NCBI RefSeq assembly: GCF_002929305.1
Contig: NZ_PJIO01000003.1
Coordinates: 62,001-126,000, forward strand
From: Arthrobacter sp. GMC3
GTDB lineage: Bacteria; Actinomycetota; Actinomycetes; Actinomycetales; Micrococcaceae
Direction: 5' to 3'
DNA: 64,000 nucleotides
Shown: positions 1-11,253 of the stretch, piece after piece
How the letters are laid out: the number at the start of each line of letters is the position of its first letter
Position numbering within the stretch: the stretch's first letter is position 1
The notes under the pieces: generated by a model
The model's input: only the letters and a program-made list of their open reading frames with translations
What the model was told of the DNA's origin: nothing
Database searches by the model: none
Translations under genes and position numbers: made by a program

Positions 1-513
1 GAGGGTGTTGTTCTCCACGAAGAGGGGAACCTGGATCTCGAAGCCGGTCTCCACCGTGGCGGGCTTGGTGCCCGCGGAGGAACGGTCACCCTGCAGGCCG
101 GGCTCGGTGTAGGTGATGCGAAGCTGCACCGACGGGGGAAGTTCAATGTACAACGGGGTGCCTTCGTGCAACGCAATGGTGACGTTGGTGTTCTCGAGCA
201 GGAAGTTCGTGGCATCCCCGACAGTTTTGGCCATAACGGTGAGCTGGTCAAAGTTCTGGTTGTCCATGAAGACGAAGTCTTCGCCATCCTGGTACAGGTA
301 CTGGTAATCGGAGCGGTCTACGGTGGCCGTCTCGATCTTCAGGCCAGCGTTGAACGTCTTGTCAACTACTTTGCCGGAGAGGATGTTGCGCATCTTGGTG
401 CGAACAAAGGCGCCGCCCTTGCCCGGCTTGACGTGCTGGAACTCAATGATGTTCCACAGCTGTCCCTCAAGTTTGAGAACGGTGCCGTTCTTGATGTCGT
501 TAGTCGTTGCCAC
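1..513 (-). CDS. efp: Elongation factor P (3' end beyond window)
   Basis: EF-P binds the ribosome between the P and E sites and relieves stalling at polyproline stretches. The visible 171 codons give the N-terminal KOW-like domain with the loop KPGKGGA (Lys at about residue 32), followed by the OB domains, including [19 protein letters not shown]. The start is GTG ([10 protein letters not shown]) at 513, preceded by an AAGAGG ribosome-binding site. The protein is normally about 187 residues, so roughly 16 C-terminal residues lie outside the window. The loop lysine sits in the actinobacterial PGKG context. The nearest upstream gene on this strand is the TPR protein at 632-1132. Confidence 0.95.
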   Translation of the reverse strand, partial: MATTNDIKNGTVLKLEGQLWNIIEFQHVKPGKGGAFVRTKMRNILSGKVVDKTFNAGLKIETATVDRSDYQYLYQDGEDFVFMDNQNFDQLTVMAKTVGDATNFLLENTNVTIALHEGTPLYIELPPSVQLRITYTEPGLQGDRSSAGTKPATVETGFEIQVPLFVENNTL

Positions 514-631
514 AGGTAGCCTCTTACGTATAAGTGTTATCAAAAATCCATTGACCATATTACCGCATGGCACCATCCAACAGCGACTTTTCTCATCGAA
601 ACGTGCTTACCGGCACATGTCCGGCACCCCG

Positions 632-1132
632 CTACGAACTCTCGGCGAGGTCCAGTGCACGTTTCAGGGAAACAGTGGAGGAGTAGATGGCGCTGGCATC
701 GGCTCCGGCGGCAACGCGCTGCTCTAGTGCAGTGGAAAAACTCTTTGCCGCAGCACTATACCTGCCGCTGCTGAAGTAGACCTTCCCCAGCTGTTGAAAA
801 ATCCAAGGCTCCACGGACGTGCCGGTCACCTCCGGAAGCAGGGCCTTCAACAGGCGTTCGGCCCTGTCAAAGTGCCTGGTTGCCCGCAGCACCTCGGCAT
901 CAAGGACCTGCAGGCGAACCGATTGTGGATCGGCCAGCCGGGCGTCCGCTGCCATCTCGGCGGCCTCGGAGGTGAGCCCGCGGGCCAGTAGCACAAAGAT
1001 GTGATCCGCCGCATCGGAGGAGAGTTCCAGCGCCTGCTCGCACTTTTCTTCATCGACCACCTCCGGCAGCAAGGTGGAGGGGTTCAGGGCGGTGCCCGGG
1101 AAACCCGTGGACGGCCAATCTTTCAGTCCCAC
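632..1132 (-). CDS. TPR-like tetratricopeptide protein
   Basis: This 166-residue soluble protein starts with GTG directly after the aroB stop, so it is probably translationally coupled to the aro genes. The middle and C-terminal parts are helical pairs with TPR-like spacing. One reads LDAEVLRATRHFDRAERLLK and the next WIFQQLGKVYFSSGRYSAAA, where the G-Y-A/F positions fit TPR helix A. There is no signal peptide or membrane segment. The role is unknown; TPR proteins usually mediate protein-protein contacts. It lies between aroB and efp. I am sure it is a gene and moderately sure of the TPR assignment. Confidence 0.75.
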   Translation of the reverse strand: MGLKDWPSTGFPGTALNPSTLLPEVVDEEKCEQALELSSDAADHIFVLLARGLTSEAAEMAADARLADPQSVRLQVLDAEVLRATRHFDRAERLLKALLPEVTGTSVEPWIFQQLGKVYFSSGRYSAAAKSFSTALEQRVAAGADASAIYSSTVSLKRALDLAESS

Positions 1133-2798
<1,666 letters not shown>

Positions 2799-2799
<1 letters not shown>

Positions 2800-3998
2800 C
2801 AGTGCCCCAGCGTGTCCAGATTCGCCGGAATGGCTGCCAGGTAGCTGTCCATGTTCCGCTTGGTCTCATTCATGGAGTCTCCGCCGAACTTCTCCACGAG
2901 TGCCTCGGCAAGAACCAGGGCGGTCATGGCCTCGGCCACTACACCGGCGGCAGGCACGGCACAAACATCCGAACGCTGGTGGTGGGCCTTGGCCGGCTCA
3001 CCCGTGGCAACGTCAATGGTTTTCAGGGCGCGCGGGACCGTGGCGATGGGCTTCATGGCTGCGCGGACACGCAGGACGTCGCCGATGCTCATGCCGCCTT
3101 CGATGCCGCCGGCACGGTTGGAGGTGCGCACAATCCTGCCCTCACCGTCACGAACGATCTCATCGTGTGCGGCCGAGCCGCGACGGGCGGCCGTGGCGAA
3201 GCCGTCGCCAACTTCCACACCCTTGATGGCCTGAATGCCCATCAGGGCCCCTGCCAGGCGGGAATCCAAGCGGCGGTCCCAGTGCACGTAGCTGCCCAAT
3301 CCTGGCGGAAGGTTGTAGGCCAGTACCTCAACCACACCGCCCAGGGTTTCGCCCTGCTTTTGGGCCACGTCAACCTCTGCCACCATGGCGGCGGAGGTTT
3401 CGGCGTCGAAGCAGCGCAAGGGGTCGGCGTCAAGGGCGGCAACGTCGGAGAATACCGGCAGTGCGGCATCCTCGGGTGCGGCCACACCGGCAATCTGAAC
3501 GGTGTGGCTAACCAGCTGGACCCCTACTGCTGCCAGGATCTGCGCTGCCACCACGCCAAGTGCCACGCGGGTGGCGGTTTCGCGGGCACTGGCGCGCTCC
3601 AGCACCGGGCGAGCCTCGGAGAAGGCGTACTTTTGCATGCCGGTGAAATCGGCGTGGCCGGGTCGCGGCCGGGTCAGGGGCGCGTTGCGGGCCTGACCCG
3701 CCAACTCGGCGGCGTCCACGGGGTCAGCAGACATGATCTGCTCCCACTTGGGCCATTCGGAGTTGGCAATCTGGATTGCCACCGGGCCACCCTGGGTCAG
3801 GCCGTGGCGTACGCCACCCAAAATGGTGACCACGTCCTGCTCAAACTTCATGCGGGCGCCGCGGCCGTAGCCGAGCCGACGCCGTGCCAGGGCGTCCTGG
3901 ATCAGGGCGCTAGTGAGCTCAACCCCGGCCGGGACGCCTTCAATAATTCCCACAAGAGCCGGGCCATGTGATTCTCCGGCGGTCAACCAACGCAACAT
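2799..3998 (-). CDS. aroC: Chorismate synthase
   Basis: Makes chorismate from 5-enolpyruvylshikimate 3-phosphate using reduced FMN. The N-terminus shows the signature [19 protein letters not shown]. The central RARPGHAD-like region ([17 protein letters not shown]) and the FMN-site region [17 protein letters not shown] are also clear. I place the start at the ATG giving [12 protein letters not shown], because AGGATGG lies just upstream. An in-frame ATG nine bases earlier would have its AGG directly against the start codon. The resulting length of 399 residues is typical. It heads the aroC-aroK-aroB run. Confidence 0.96.
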
Positions 3999-4027
3999 AC
4001 TATCCATCCTGCCATGTTCTACTCGTG

Positions 4028-4930
4028 CTATTTGTTAGCGGGTCGTCGCGCCAAGCCAAGTGCGTCGCACATCACATTGATGATGTCCCCGACGCGTCCG
4101 GTGACACGGTCCTGGTGCCCGCCAGCCTGTGCAAACAATTTCACCTGTTCCACGCCTTGATACAAAAGCATCTCAATCCCCGGAACCACGGCACCGCCTT
4201 TGGACTCCCAGGCCGCAGCCAGGGCACTGGGCCAGGGGTCATAAGCAACATCGAGCAGGCAAGCACCATCGAGAGCGGCGGACTGGGAAGCGAATTGCTG
4301 GGCCAGGGCGTCTGCCCCGTGCGGGGGAAGCGTGGAAATTACGACGTCGTAGCCCGCCAGAGTGGCCGCGGCGTCCTCGTAGGGCAAAAGTTGGGCAGGC
4401 ACCTCAAGTCGCGTGGCTACCTCCAGGGTGTCCGCCGCCTTGGCAGGATTGCGCACAAATATGTCCACGTCTCTCGCCTGAAGTTCGCCCAGTGCCGCGA
4501 CGGCGGAGACGGCTGTACCGCCGCCGCCAAGAATCGCCGCCCGGGGGCGTTCACCCACACCGCCATGGAGCAGGGCGTTGACGATCCCGGCCACGTCGGT
4601 GTTGTCACCGCGCAGGTGCGCAACGCCGTCGTTGTTGGTGATGATCACAGTGTTCACAGCACCTAGCGCCCGTGCCACAGGGCTCAGCTCATCGACAAGG
4701 TCCACCGACGCGTTCTTCAGTGGCATGGTGACCGAGAGGCCATACCAGTCCCGGTCCTCGCGGACCTTTGAGAAGAAGGCCTCCAACCCCGGTACCTCTA
4801 CGTCAAATGCCTGGTAGCCGTAGTCGATCCCGAGTGCGGCATAGGCGGCGTTGTGCAGTTGAGGAGACTTCGAATGCCCGATGGGGTGCCCCAGCACGGC
4901 TCCGCGCAAACGTTCACTCACTTCTCGCAT
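4028..4930 (-). CDS. aroE: Shikimate dehydrogenase
   Basis: Reduces 3-dehydroshikimate to shikimate with NADPH. The 300-residue protein has the shikimate-binding motif [19 protein letters not shown] at about residues 15-33. The catalytic lysine lies in [12 protein letters not shown] and the dinucleotide loop is [11 protein letters not shown]. The C-terminal part holds [12 protein letters not shown], typical of the family. Its start overlaps the mltG stop by 13 bases, so the two are probably co-transcribed, and aroC follows after 29 bases. Confidence 0.95.
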   Translation of the reverse strand: MREVSERLRGAVLGHPIGHSKSPQLHNAAYAALGIDYGYQAFDVEVPGLEAFFSKVREDRDWYGLSVTMPLKNASVDLVDELSPVARALGAVNTVIITNNDGVAHLRGDNTDVAGIVNALLHGGVGERPRAAILGGGGTAVSAVAALGELQARDVDIFVRNPAKAADTLEVATRLEVPAQLLPYEDAAATLAGYDVVISTLPPHGADALAQQFASQSAALDGACLLDVAYDPWPSALAAAWESKGGAVVPGIEMLLYQGVEQVKLFAQAGGHQDRVTGRVGDIINVMCDALGLARRPANK

Positions 4931-6276
4931 TGCCCCGCATTAGCGGCACACCAGGCCACATACTTGGCCACGTTGGCCTGATGCTCGGCGTAGGTGGTGG
5001 CGAACAGGGTTTCACCGGTCTTCAGGTTCACCGTGACCCAGAAGTAGTACGGGTTGGCCTGGGGATGTGCCGCCGCCGCAATGGCCTTGGCTCCCGGAGA
5101 TCCGATCGGGCCAACAGGCAAGCCCGGGTTGGCGTAGGTGTTGTAGAGGTTGGACTTATCGTCCTTTTGGGCCTGGGTCAGGTTGTAGGACTTGATGCCC
5201 AAGCCGTAAACGACGGTCGCATCGGACTGCAAGTACCCGTGGGTTTCGCCGTTGGGGTTATTGATGCGGTTTTCAATGGCCCCGGAGATTTCCGCGTAGT
5301 TGGCCTCGTTGCCCTCGAATTCGATGATGCTGGCAATGGTCAGGATCCGGTACTGTGCGGCTGGCTCGTTCACACCGGCAGCAACCAGGTTCTTCTGGGT
5401 GGTGGCCACCATTTGCGCCAGAATCCCCTTGGCATCAAGCTCAATGGGGAAGCGGTACTCCCCCGGCGCCAGATAACCTTCAAGGTTCTTCGCCTGCGCG
5501 GGAAGCCCAAACTCTGCCGGTGCGTTGGCAAGCTTTTCAAAGTCGCCAACAGCGATCCCGGTGCTCTTGGCCAGGAGGTCAAGAGTTTCACCCATACGCA
5601 GATTTTGCGGGACTGCCGCGTAGTGGACCTTGGTGGCATCGTTGGCCAGCAGCACAGTGACGGCGTCGGAGGCTTTCATCTGCAGGCGCATGTCAAAGGT
5701 TCCCGGTTGAAGTGAACCGGTGCCGTTGGCGGCGGTCAGGGCGTCGACGAATGCTTGTTCGCTGGCCACCACGTCCTTGCTTGTCAGCAAGGTGGCGACG
5801 GAGCGGGCCGAAGAGCCTGCCGGGATCATGACCTGCACCGAACCGGTACCCGGGCCGGGATAATCCGCCGCCGTGAAGCCACCCAATTTGGGCATAATGG
5901 ACTGCACCACAAAGAACACCACGACGGCGAACATGACAAAAATGACTGAGAACGCTACCGTGCGGCGGCGTTTGCGGACACGCTTGGAGACGCGTGAGGT
6001 ACGACGCGAGGGCTCGTGATGGTCCTCGTATTCGAGGTGCTCATCATGGAAAGAGTGCTCCTCGTAGTCAAGGTGCTCCTCGTGAACGGCGTGATCCTCG
6101 GCGTAACCGTGGTCCTCGTGGTGGGGCTGTTCGTGGTGCTCGTCGTACTGGGTGCGACCGCGGTGGTCATCGTGATGCACCCACGCCTGCCCGCCGTCAT
6201 CCACCGGGTCCTGCGTGTGGGCGCGGGCCTGTTCGGCACGGCGCGCCGCGGCGCGGCTGGGGAACGGATCAGTCAT
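4918..6276 (-). CDS. mltG: Endolytic murein transglycosylase MltG, His-rich tail
   Basis: MltG-type enzymes cleave nascent glycan strands and set peptidoglycan strand length. I start it at the ATG giving MTDPFPSR, which has AGGAAGG upstream; an upstream extension has no such site. This leaves 452 residues. Residues about 20-80 form a hydrophilic cytoplasmic tail very rich in His, Glu and Asp, with repeated EEH/HDEH units. A basic stretch (RVSKRVRKRRR), one membrane helix (VAFSVIFVMFAVVVFFVV), a LysM-like part and the YceG catalytic domain follow. The domain shows IASIIEFEGNEANYAEISG and LQSDATVVYGLG. The first glutamate of that stretch fits the catalytic residue. Confidence 0.92.
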   Translation of the reverse strand: MTDPFPSRAAARRAEQARAHTQDPVDDGGQAWVHHDDHRGRTQYDEHHEQPHHEDHGYAEDHAVHEEHLDYEEHSFHDEHLEYEDHHEPSRRTSRVSKRVRKRRRTVAFSVIFVMFAVVVFFVVQSIMPKLGGFTAADYPGPGTGSVQVMIPAGSSARSVATLLTSKDVVASEQAFVDALTAANGTGSLQPGTFDMRLQMKASDAVTVLLANDATKVHYAAVPQNLRMGETLDLLAKSTGIAVGDFEKLANAPAEFGLPAQAKNLEGYLAPGEYRFPIELDAKGILAQMVATTQKNLVAAGVNEPAAQYRILTIASIIEFEGNEANYAEISGAIENRINNPNGETHGYLQSDATVVYGLGIKSYNLTQAQKDDKSNLYNTYANPGLPVGPIGSPGAKAIAAAAHPQANPYYFWVTVNLKTGETLFATTYAEHQANVAKYVAWCAANAGQCEK

Positions 6277-6868
6277 GATGCCGTTCCTTCCTGGAAGTGG
6301 AAACTTGCGCAACTGGTGTTGAAGTGGAGATGACGGAACTCTCTTCTTGTCCGGACCGCCGGGCGTCAGGTAGGACGTCCGGCCTCTGAGCACGCACTAG
6401 TTCCCCAACGTTTGCGTTGCGCGCCTTCTGCATATCAATGGCATGCTGCAAAATACCAACAGCAGCTACCTGATCTATAACTTTACGGTGTTCCCTGCTC
6501 CCCATGCCAGCCGCGTGTAATGCCTGGTGCGCACTGACCGTTGTCAAGCGCTCATCGATCAGGCGCACGGGCACCCGTAATCCGGCCTCTTCCAACGCCA
6601 GAACCAGCAGTGAAGCATAGCTTCTGGCCATCTCTGCGGAGGTTTTTTCGGCACCCTTAAGTGTGCGCGGGAGCCCCACGAACACTTCAACGGCGCTCCG
6701 CTCGGACGCTTCCTTGACCACCACGCGGATGTCGCTGTTTTTCTTCACATCGCGCGAGAGCGTCTTGATGGGCGTGGCCAGGATGCCGTCACGGTCACAG
6801 CAGGCCAGGCCAACCCGGACCATGCCGACATCCACGCCGAGTTTAACGCCGTGAGGATACAAAGGCAC
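6269..6868 (-). CDS. ruvX: RuvX/YqgF pre-16S rRNA nuclease / resolvase-like
   Basis: An RNase H-fold nuclease of the YqgF family, implicated in 16S rRNA 5' processing and proposed as a Holliday-junction resolvase. The fold's first strand and acidic residue are in KLGVDVGMVRVGLACCD, and the later motif is RLIDERLTTVSA. I choose GTG at 6868 (VPLYPHGVKLGVDVG), which gives 199 residues. A longer upstream reading runs inside alaS and gives a non-homologous Arg/Ser-rich leader. The end overlaps the mltG start by eight bases, in the common alaS-ruvX-mltG-aroE order. Confidence 0.93.
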   Translation of the reverse strand: MPLYPHGVKLGVDVGMVRVGLACCDRDGILATPIKTLSRDVKKNSDIRVVVKEASERSAVEVFVGLPRTLKGAEKTSAEMARSYASLLVLALEEAGLRVPVRLIDERLTTVSAHQALHAAGMGSREHRKVIDQVAAVGILQHAIDMQKARNANVGELVRAQRPDVLPDARRSGQEESSVISTSTPVAQVSTSRKERHHD

Positions 6869-6875
6869 CGGCGGG

Positions 6876-9554
6876 TTAGCGATTCTTGATGGCGTCCGAG
6901 ACGGCTGCCAGGGCCGCGGGGACGGCGTTGACGTCTGTGCCACCACCCTGGGCCATGTCCGGCTTGCCACCGCCGCCGCCGCCGAGGATACCCGAGGCAA
7001 GCTTCACCAGGGCTCCAGCGGACACGCCAGCGCTTCGGGCGGCGTCGTTGGTGGCAATGAAGATCACGGGGCGGCCGTTGCTCGCACCGGCGATTGCAAC
7101 GGTCGACGGCGCAGAGCCCAGCCGGTCGCGCAGGTCAAGTGCCAGCGCCCGGAGGTCATCGGCGCCGCTGACGTCACCGGCGTCGTGCGCAATGACACGA
7201 ATACCATTCGCCTCCACAGCGGTGCCAGCCAAGGTGGCGGCAGCCGCGCCAAGCTGTTCCTTGCGCAGGCGCTCCAGTTCCTTCTCGGCCGTCTTGAGCT
7301 TGGCTAGGGTTGCGGCCACACGCTCCGGCAGGAGGTTGGAGGGCACCTTGAGCATGTCAGAGAGTGAGGAGACCAGGGCACGCTCGGCGGCCAGGTGGCG
7401 GAACGCGTCCATGCCAACAAAGGCTTCCACGCGACGGTTGCCCGAGCCTACCGACTGCTCACCCAGCAGGGTCAGCGAACCAATTCGGGAGGTGCTCTCC
7501 ACGTGCGTGCCACCGCACAGCTCACGGGACCAGGCGCCGTCGATCTCCACAACGCGCACCTCGGAACCATAGTTTTCACCGAACAGGGCCATGGCGCCCA
7601 AGGCCTTGGCGGCGTCCAGATCCATGACCTTGGTGTCCACGCGGAAGTTGTTGCGAATGGCGATGTTCGCGACTTCCTCAATTTCGGAGCGGGTTGCCGC
7701 GCTCAGGCCCTCACCCCAGGCAAAGTCAAAGCGCAGGTAGCCGGCCTTGTTGTAGGAGCCTCGCTGAAGCGCTTCCGGGCCAAGGATCTGGTGAAGGGCG
7801 GCATGGACAATGTGTGTGCCCGTGTGGGCCTGCTCGGCAGCATGACGGCGTTCCCGGTCCACGGCGGCGCGCACCAGGGCGTCAGCGGGCAGTTCACCCT
7901 CACGCACGATCGCCTTGTGCACGCTCAAACCCTTGATGGGCTTCTGAACATCCAAGACTTCCACAATGAAACCGTCTCCGGTGATCAGGCCGGTGTCTGC
8001 TGCCTGCCCGCCAGCCTCGGCGTAGAACGGGGTGGCGTCCAGAACGATCTGAACTTCATCGCCTGTGGAGGCGTGGCTGACGGCGGCACCGTTGGAGAGG
8101 ATGGACCGGACACGCCCCTGACCCTCAAGCTCGGTGTAGCCGGTGAAGACCGTCTCGCCCTTGGCCAGCAGTTCGTGGAACACGGTGAGGTCGGCGTGGC
8201 CGCTCTTCTTGGCTTTGGCGTCCTTCTGGGCGCGCTGGCGCTGCTCAAGCATGAGGGCACGGAATCCGGCCTCGTCCACGGCAAGCCCGGCCTCGCCCGC
8301 CATTTCCAGGGTCAGGTCGATCGGGAAACCGTAGGTGTCATGCAGGGCGAAGGCCTCGGCGGCGGAGAGGTTCGTGTTGGCCGCCTTCGATTCCTTCACG
8401 GCCTCCTCCAGGCGCGTGGTGCCGCTGGCGATGGTGCGCAGGAAGGAGCGCTCCTCCGCGTAGGCAATCCGGGCAATCCGGGCGAAATCCGTCTCGACTA
8501 CCGGGTAAGCGCCCTTCATGGCGTCACGGGAGACCGGCAGCAGTTCGGGCAAGACGGCGGTTTCCACGCCGAGCAGGCGCATGGCACGCACGGCACGGCG
8601 GATCAGGCGGCGCAGCACGTAGCCGCGGCCTTCGTTGGAGGGGGTGACGCCGTCGGAAATCAGCATCAGTGAGGAGCGAATGTGGTCGGCCACTACGCGC
8701 AGGCGCACATCATCAACGTGGTGCGGATCGGCCGGGTCCTCGGTGGAGGTGTACTTCTTCCCTGACAGTTCGGCGGCCTTGTCCAGGACAGGGCGGACCT
8801 GATCCGTCTCGTACATGTTCTCCACGCCTTGGAGAATCATGGCGAGGCGTTCCAGGCCTAGGCCAGTGTCGATGTTCTTGTTGGGCAGCTCGCCCACAAC
8901 ATCGAAGTCAACCTTGGAGGTGACGTTGTCGATCTGGTACTGCATGAACACGAGGTTCCAGATTTCGATGTACCGGGTCTCGTCGGCGATGGGGCCGCCG
9001 TCGACTCCGTATTCGGGGCCGCGGTCGTAGAAGATTTCCGAGCAGGGGCCTGCCGGGCCGGGCTGGCCGGTGGACCAGTAGTTGTCTTCCTTGCCAATGC
9101 GCTGGATGCGCTCCACGGGGAAGCCGACCTCATCGCGCCAGATTGCCAAGGCTTCGTCGTCTTCTTCGTAGACAGTTACCCACAGCTTCTCGGGGGGCAG
9201 ACCAAAGCCACCGTCGGCCACCGAACTTGTCAGCAGTTCCCAGGCGTAGGGAATGGCGGTTTCCTTGAAGTAGTCGCCAAAGGAGAAGTTGCCGCACATT
9301 TGGAAGAAGGTGCCGTGACGGACGGTCTTGCCGACCTCGTCAATGTCACCGGTGCGGATGCACTTTTGCACGCTGGTGGCGCGCTTGTAGGGAGGTACTT
9401 CACGCGCGGTGAGGTAGGGAATGAAGGGCACCATGCCGGCCACGGTGAAAAGCAGCGACGGGTCGGAGGAGATCAACGACGCAGAGGGTACGGGGGTGTG
9501 CCCCTTGCCGGCAAAGAACGTGATCCAGCGGTCTGCAATGTCGTGCGATTTCAT
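6876..9554 (-). CDS. alaS: Alanyl-tRNA synthetase
   Basis: Class II aminoacyl-tRNA synthetase charging tRNA-Ala. The 892-residue length is normal once the start is set at MKSHDIADRWITFF, which has GGAG ten bases upstream; a longer reading runs into the next gene. The catalytic core starts with FTVAGMVPFIPYL. The editing domain shows the zinc motif HTGTHIVH and the later CGGTHV. The C-Ala domain ends in a glycine-rich segment GILGGGGGGKPDMAQGGG typical of the family. It precedes ruvX by seven bases. Confidence 0.97.
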   Translation of the reverse strand: MKSHDIADRWITFFAGKGHTPVPSASLISSDPSLLFTVAGMVPFIPYLTAREVPPYKRATSVQKCIRTGDIDEVGKTVRHGTFFQMCGNFSFGDYFKETAIPYAWELLTSSVADGGFGLPPEKLWVTVYEEDDEALAIWRDEVGFPVERIQRIGKEDNYWSTGQPGPAGPCSEIFYDRGPEYGVDGGPIADETRYIEIWNLVFMQYQIDNVTSKVDFDVVGELPNKNIDTGLGLERLAMILQGVENMYETDQVRPVLDKAAELSGKKYTSTEDPADPHHVDDVRLRVVADHIRSSLMLISDGVTPSNEGRGYVLRRLIRRAVRAMRLLGVETAVLPELLPVSRDAMKGAYPVVETDFARIARIAYAEERSFLRTIASGTTRLEEAVKESKAANTNLSAAEAFALHDTYGFPIDLTLEMAGEAGLAVDEAGFRALMLEQRQRAQKDAKAKKSGHADLTVFHELLAKGETVFTGYTELEGQGRVRSILSNGAAVSHASTGDEVQIVLDATPFYAEAGGQAADTGLITGDGFIVEVLDVQKPIKGLSVHKAIVREGELPADALVRAAVDRERRHAAEQAHTGTHIVHAALHQILGPEALQRGSYNKAGYLRFDFAWGEGLSAATRSEIEEVANIAIRNNFRVDTKVMDLDAAKALGAMALFGENYGSEVRVVEIDGAWSRELCGGTHVESTSRIGSLTLLGEQSVGSGNRRVEAFVGMDAFRHLAAERALVSSLSDMLKVPSNLLPERVAATLAKLKTAEKELERLRKEQLGAAAATLAGTAVEANGIRVIAHDAGDVSGADDLRALALDLRDRLGSAPSTVAIAGASNGRPVIFIATNDAARSAGVSAGALVKLASGILGGGGGGKPDMAQGGGTDVNAVPAALAAVSDAIKNR

Positions 9555-9595
9555 TAGCCTGATGGCTCCTTCAGTAGTTCTGTTGTGAAAAAAGA

Positions 9596-9832
9596 TTAGT
9601 GGCGCGGTGCGCTGGGTTTTTCTGCGTCCAGGCCCAGGGCGGCTCGCAGGTCTGCTTCGCGCTGATCCATGTTTTCCCGGAGAGTATCGGCGAAGTCGTG
9701 GACGGCGTCGCTCGCCGAGCCCACGGCCCGGTTCAGTCCCTCGGGGCCTAGTGCACCCTTTGCAGCGGCAAGCTTGCGGGCCACCACCACGCCGATGGTG
9801 ATGCCAACGCCAAGCCAAAAGATTTTCTTCAT
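9596..9832 (-). CDS. Small membrane-anchored protein
   Basis: This 78-residue protein begins MKKIFWLGVGITIGVVVARK, a single N-terminal hydrophobic helix of about 16 residues. A soluble amphipathic tail follows (DAVHDFADTLRENMDQREADLRAALG), probably helical. The start has a GGAGAG site upstream. It sits between the DUF948 protein and alaS in the same direction and may share their transcript. I do not recognise a named domain. The short anchor plus helical tail resembles YtxH-like small proteins, but I cannot confirm that. Confidence 0.72.
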   Translation of the reverse strand: MKKIFWLGVGITIGVVVARKLAAAKGALGPEGLNRAVGSASDAVHDFADTLRENMDQREADLRAALGLDAEKPSAPRH

Positions 9833-9890
9833 GGGCGAGTTTCTCTCCGGGGTCTGGTGCGGTGCACCGTCATGGGCATGTTCTTACACT

Positions 9891-10265
9891 TTAACGGCTG
9901 CGGCGGGCGCGCGTTGATTTTCCGCGGCTACTGAAGGCCTGACGCACGCCATAGGAGAACGCGGCGACCTTAATCAGCGGCGATCCTAGTGTGGCGGCAA
10001 ACAGTGACGAAAGAGCGGAGATGTTGGCCGTCGCGTCGGAGATGTTGTTTGAGATCCCATCGACCTTGGTCAGCTGGGTGTTGGTGGTGGCAACCGTGGT
10101 GGTGACCTCATCGATGAGGGGCACCGTGCCGTCACCGATTTGCTTGATGGTGACGCGAATTTCGTCAAAAACCTTGCCAAGCTTGAAAATGGGTACGGCC
10201 AAAAGTGCAACCAAAATGGCGAATACGCCTGCTGCAATCAGTCCCGCAATGTCTCCACCACTCAT
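9891..10265 (-). CDS. DUF948 domain-containing membrane protein
   Basis: This 124-residue protein has one N-terminal transmembrane helix (IAGLIAAGVFAILVALLAVPIFKLG). A heptad-like helical part rich in Thr, Val and Asn follows (TTVATTNTQLTKVDGISNNI) and then a basic C-terminus ending RGKSTRARRSR. This matches the DUF948 family (YoxC-like) as I know it. The function is unknown; the coiled-coil region probably faces outward or forms oligomers. It is the first gene of the run with the 78-residue protein and alaS, and a strong hairpin separates it from rpsD. Confidence 0.82.
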   Translation of the reverse strand: MSGGDIAGLIAAGVFAILVALLAVPIFKLGKVFDEIRVTIKQIGDGTVPLIDEVTTTVATTNTQLTKVDGISNNISDATANISALSSLFAATLGSPLIKVAAFSYGVRQAFSSRGKSTRARRSR

Positions 10266-10342
10266 GAAAGGGCCGCCTCGTTTCGGTATTTCTTACTGTT
10301 GTTTCCCTCAGGAAGCCTACCGACAATGCGGGGCACCTTAGT

Positions 10343-10382
10343 TACAAAGCAGCCCGCGGCGCGTGCCACGGGCTGCTTTGTA
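10343..10382. terminator. Hairpin terminator downstream of rpsD
   Basis: A perfect inverted repeat, TACAAAGCAGCCCG paired with CGGGCTGCTTTGTA, encloses 12 bases. It lies between the rpsD stop and the start of the DUF948 gene, both on the minus strand, and most likely ends the rpsD transcript. There is no long T run, so strength is uncertain. Confidence 0.75.
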
Positions 10383-10424
10383 GCTATTGAGCCGTACGGA
10401 TCCGGCTCCACTCATGCCAAAAAT

Positions 10425-11051
10425 TTAGCGTGAGTAGAATTCAACGACCAGCTGCTCTTCACAGGTTACGGGAACCTCGGCGCGCTTCGGGCGGCGAACC
10501 AGGCGGGCCTGGAGGCTTTCCAACTTCACGTCAAGGTATGCCGGAACGGCGGGGAGCACGTCGCGGTGAGCACCGGCTGCAGCGAGCTGCAACGGCGTCA
10601 TGGACTGGCTGCGCGGGTGCACGTGGATCAGCTGACCCTCGGCAACGCGGAATGACGGACGGTCCACGCGGGCGCCGTCAACCATGATGTGGCGGTGCAC
10701 AACCAGCTGGCGAGCCTGGGCGGTGGTGCGGGCAAAGCCGGCACGCAGAACCAAGGCGTCCAAACGGGTTTCCAAGATCTCAACCAGGTTTTCACCGGTC
10801 ATGCCCTTGGTGTGCTTGGCTTCTTCGAAGGCACGGGTCATCTGTGCTTCGCGGATGCCGTACTGGGCGCGCAGACGCTGCTTTTCGCGCAAGCGTACCG
10901 CGTAGTCGCTGTCCTGCTTCTTGCGGGCGCGACCATGCTCACCGGGGCCGTACGGACGGCGCTCGAGGTACTTGGCTGCCTTCGGAGTCAGAGCAATGCC
11001 GAGGGACCGCGAAAGGCGGGCCTGCCGGCGGGCACGTGTGTTGTTAGCCAC
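10425..11051 (-). CDS. rpsD: 30S ribosomal protein S4
   Basis: Primary 16S rRNA-binding protein of the small subunit. Starting at the GTG that reads VANNTRARRQARLSRSLG gives 208 residues, the usual size, and GGAAGGA lies upstream. The N-terminal zinc cysteines of the C+ form are absent, so this is the zinc-independent type. The S4 RNA-binding domain spans roughly residues 98-160 (LETRLDALVLRAGFARTTAQ). It stands alone rather than in the alpha operon, flanked by a hairpin downstream and a 200-base upstream gap that must hold its promoter. Confidence 0.97.
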   Translation of the reverse strand: MANNTRARRQARLSRSLGIALTPKAAKYLERRPYGPGEHGRARKKQDSDYAVRLREKQRLRAQYGIREAQMTRAFEEAKHTKGMTGENLVEILETRLDALVLRAGFARTTAQARQLVVHRHIMVDGARVDRPSFRVAEGQLIHVHPRSQSMTPLQLAAAGAHRDVLPAVPAYLDVKLESLQARLVRRPKRAEVPVTCEEQLVVEFYSR

Positions 11052-11253
11052 TTGTGTCCTTCCAATATTTGCAATAAATAGTGTCCTGGCCTCCATTATG
11101 GAGAGTTGAGGCTATTGCGGCCTTTTAGCTACAGCACCTGGGCATATCCAACAGATTTCATCAGCGCGGCCTCGAGGGACGCGCTCATAATCACTTGTGT
11201 TGGGCATGGAGCCAAGGCTTGCCAGTGCGCCATCAACTCTACCACCTGCTTCG

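Noticed and set aside
7395..8672. 425-codon open frame on the plus strand
   Set aside because: It lies entirely antisense to alaS, whose identity is certain.
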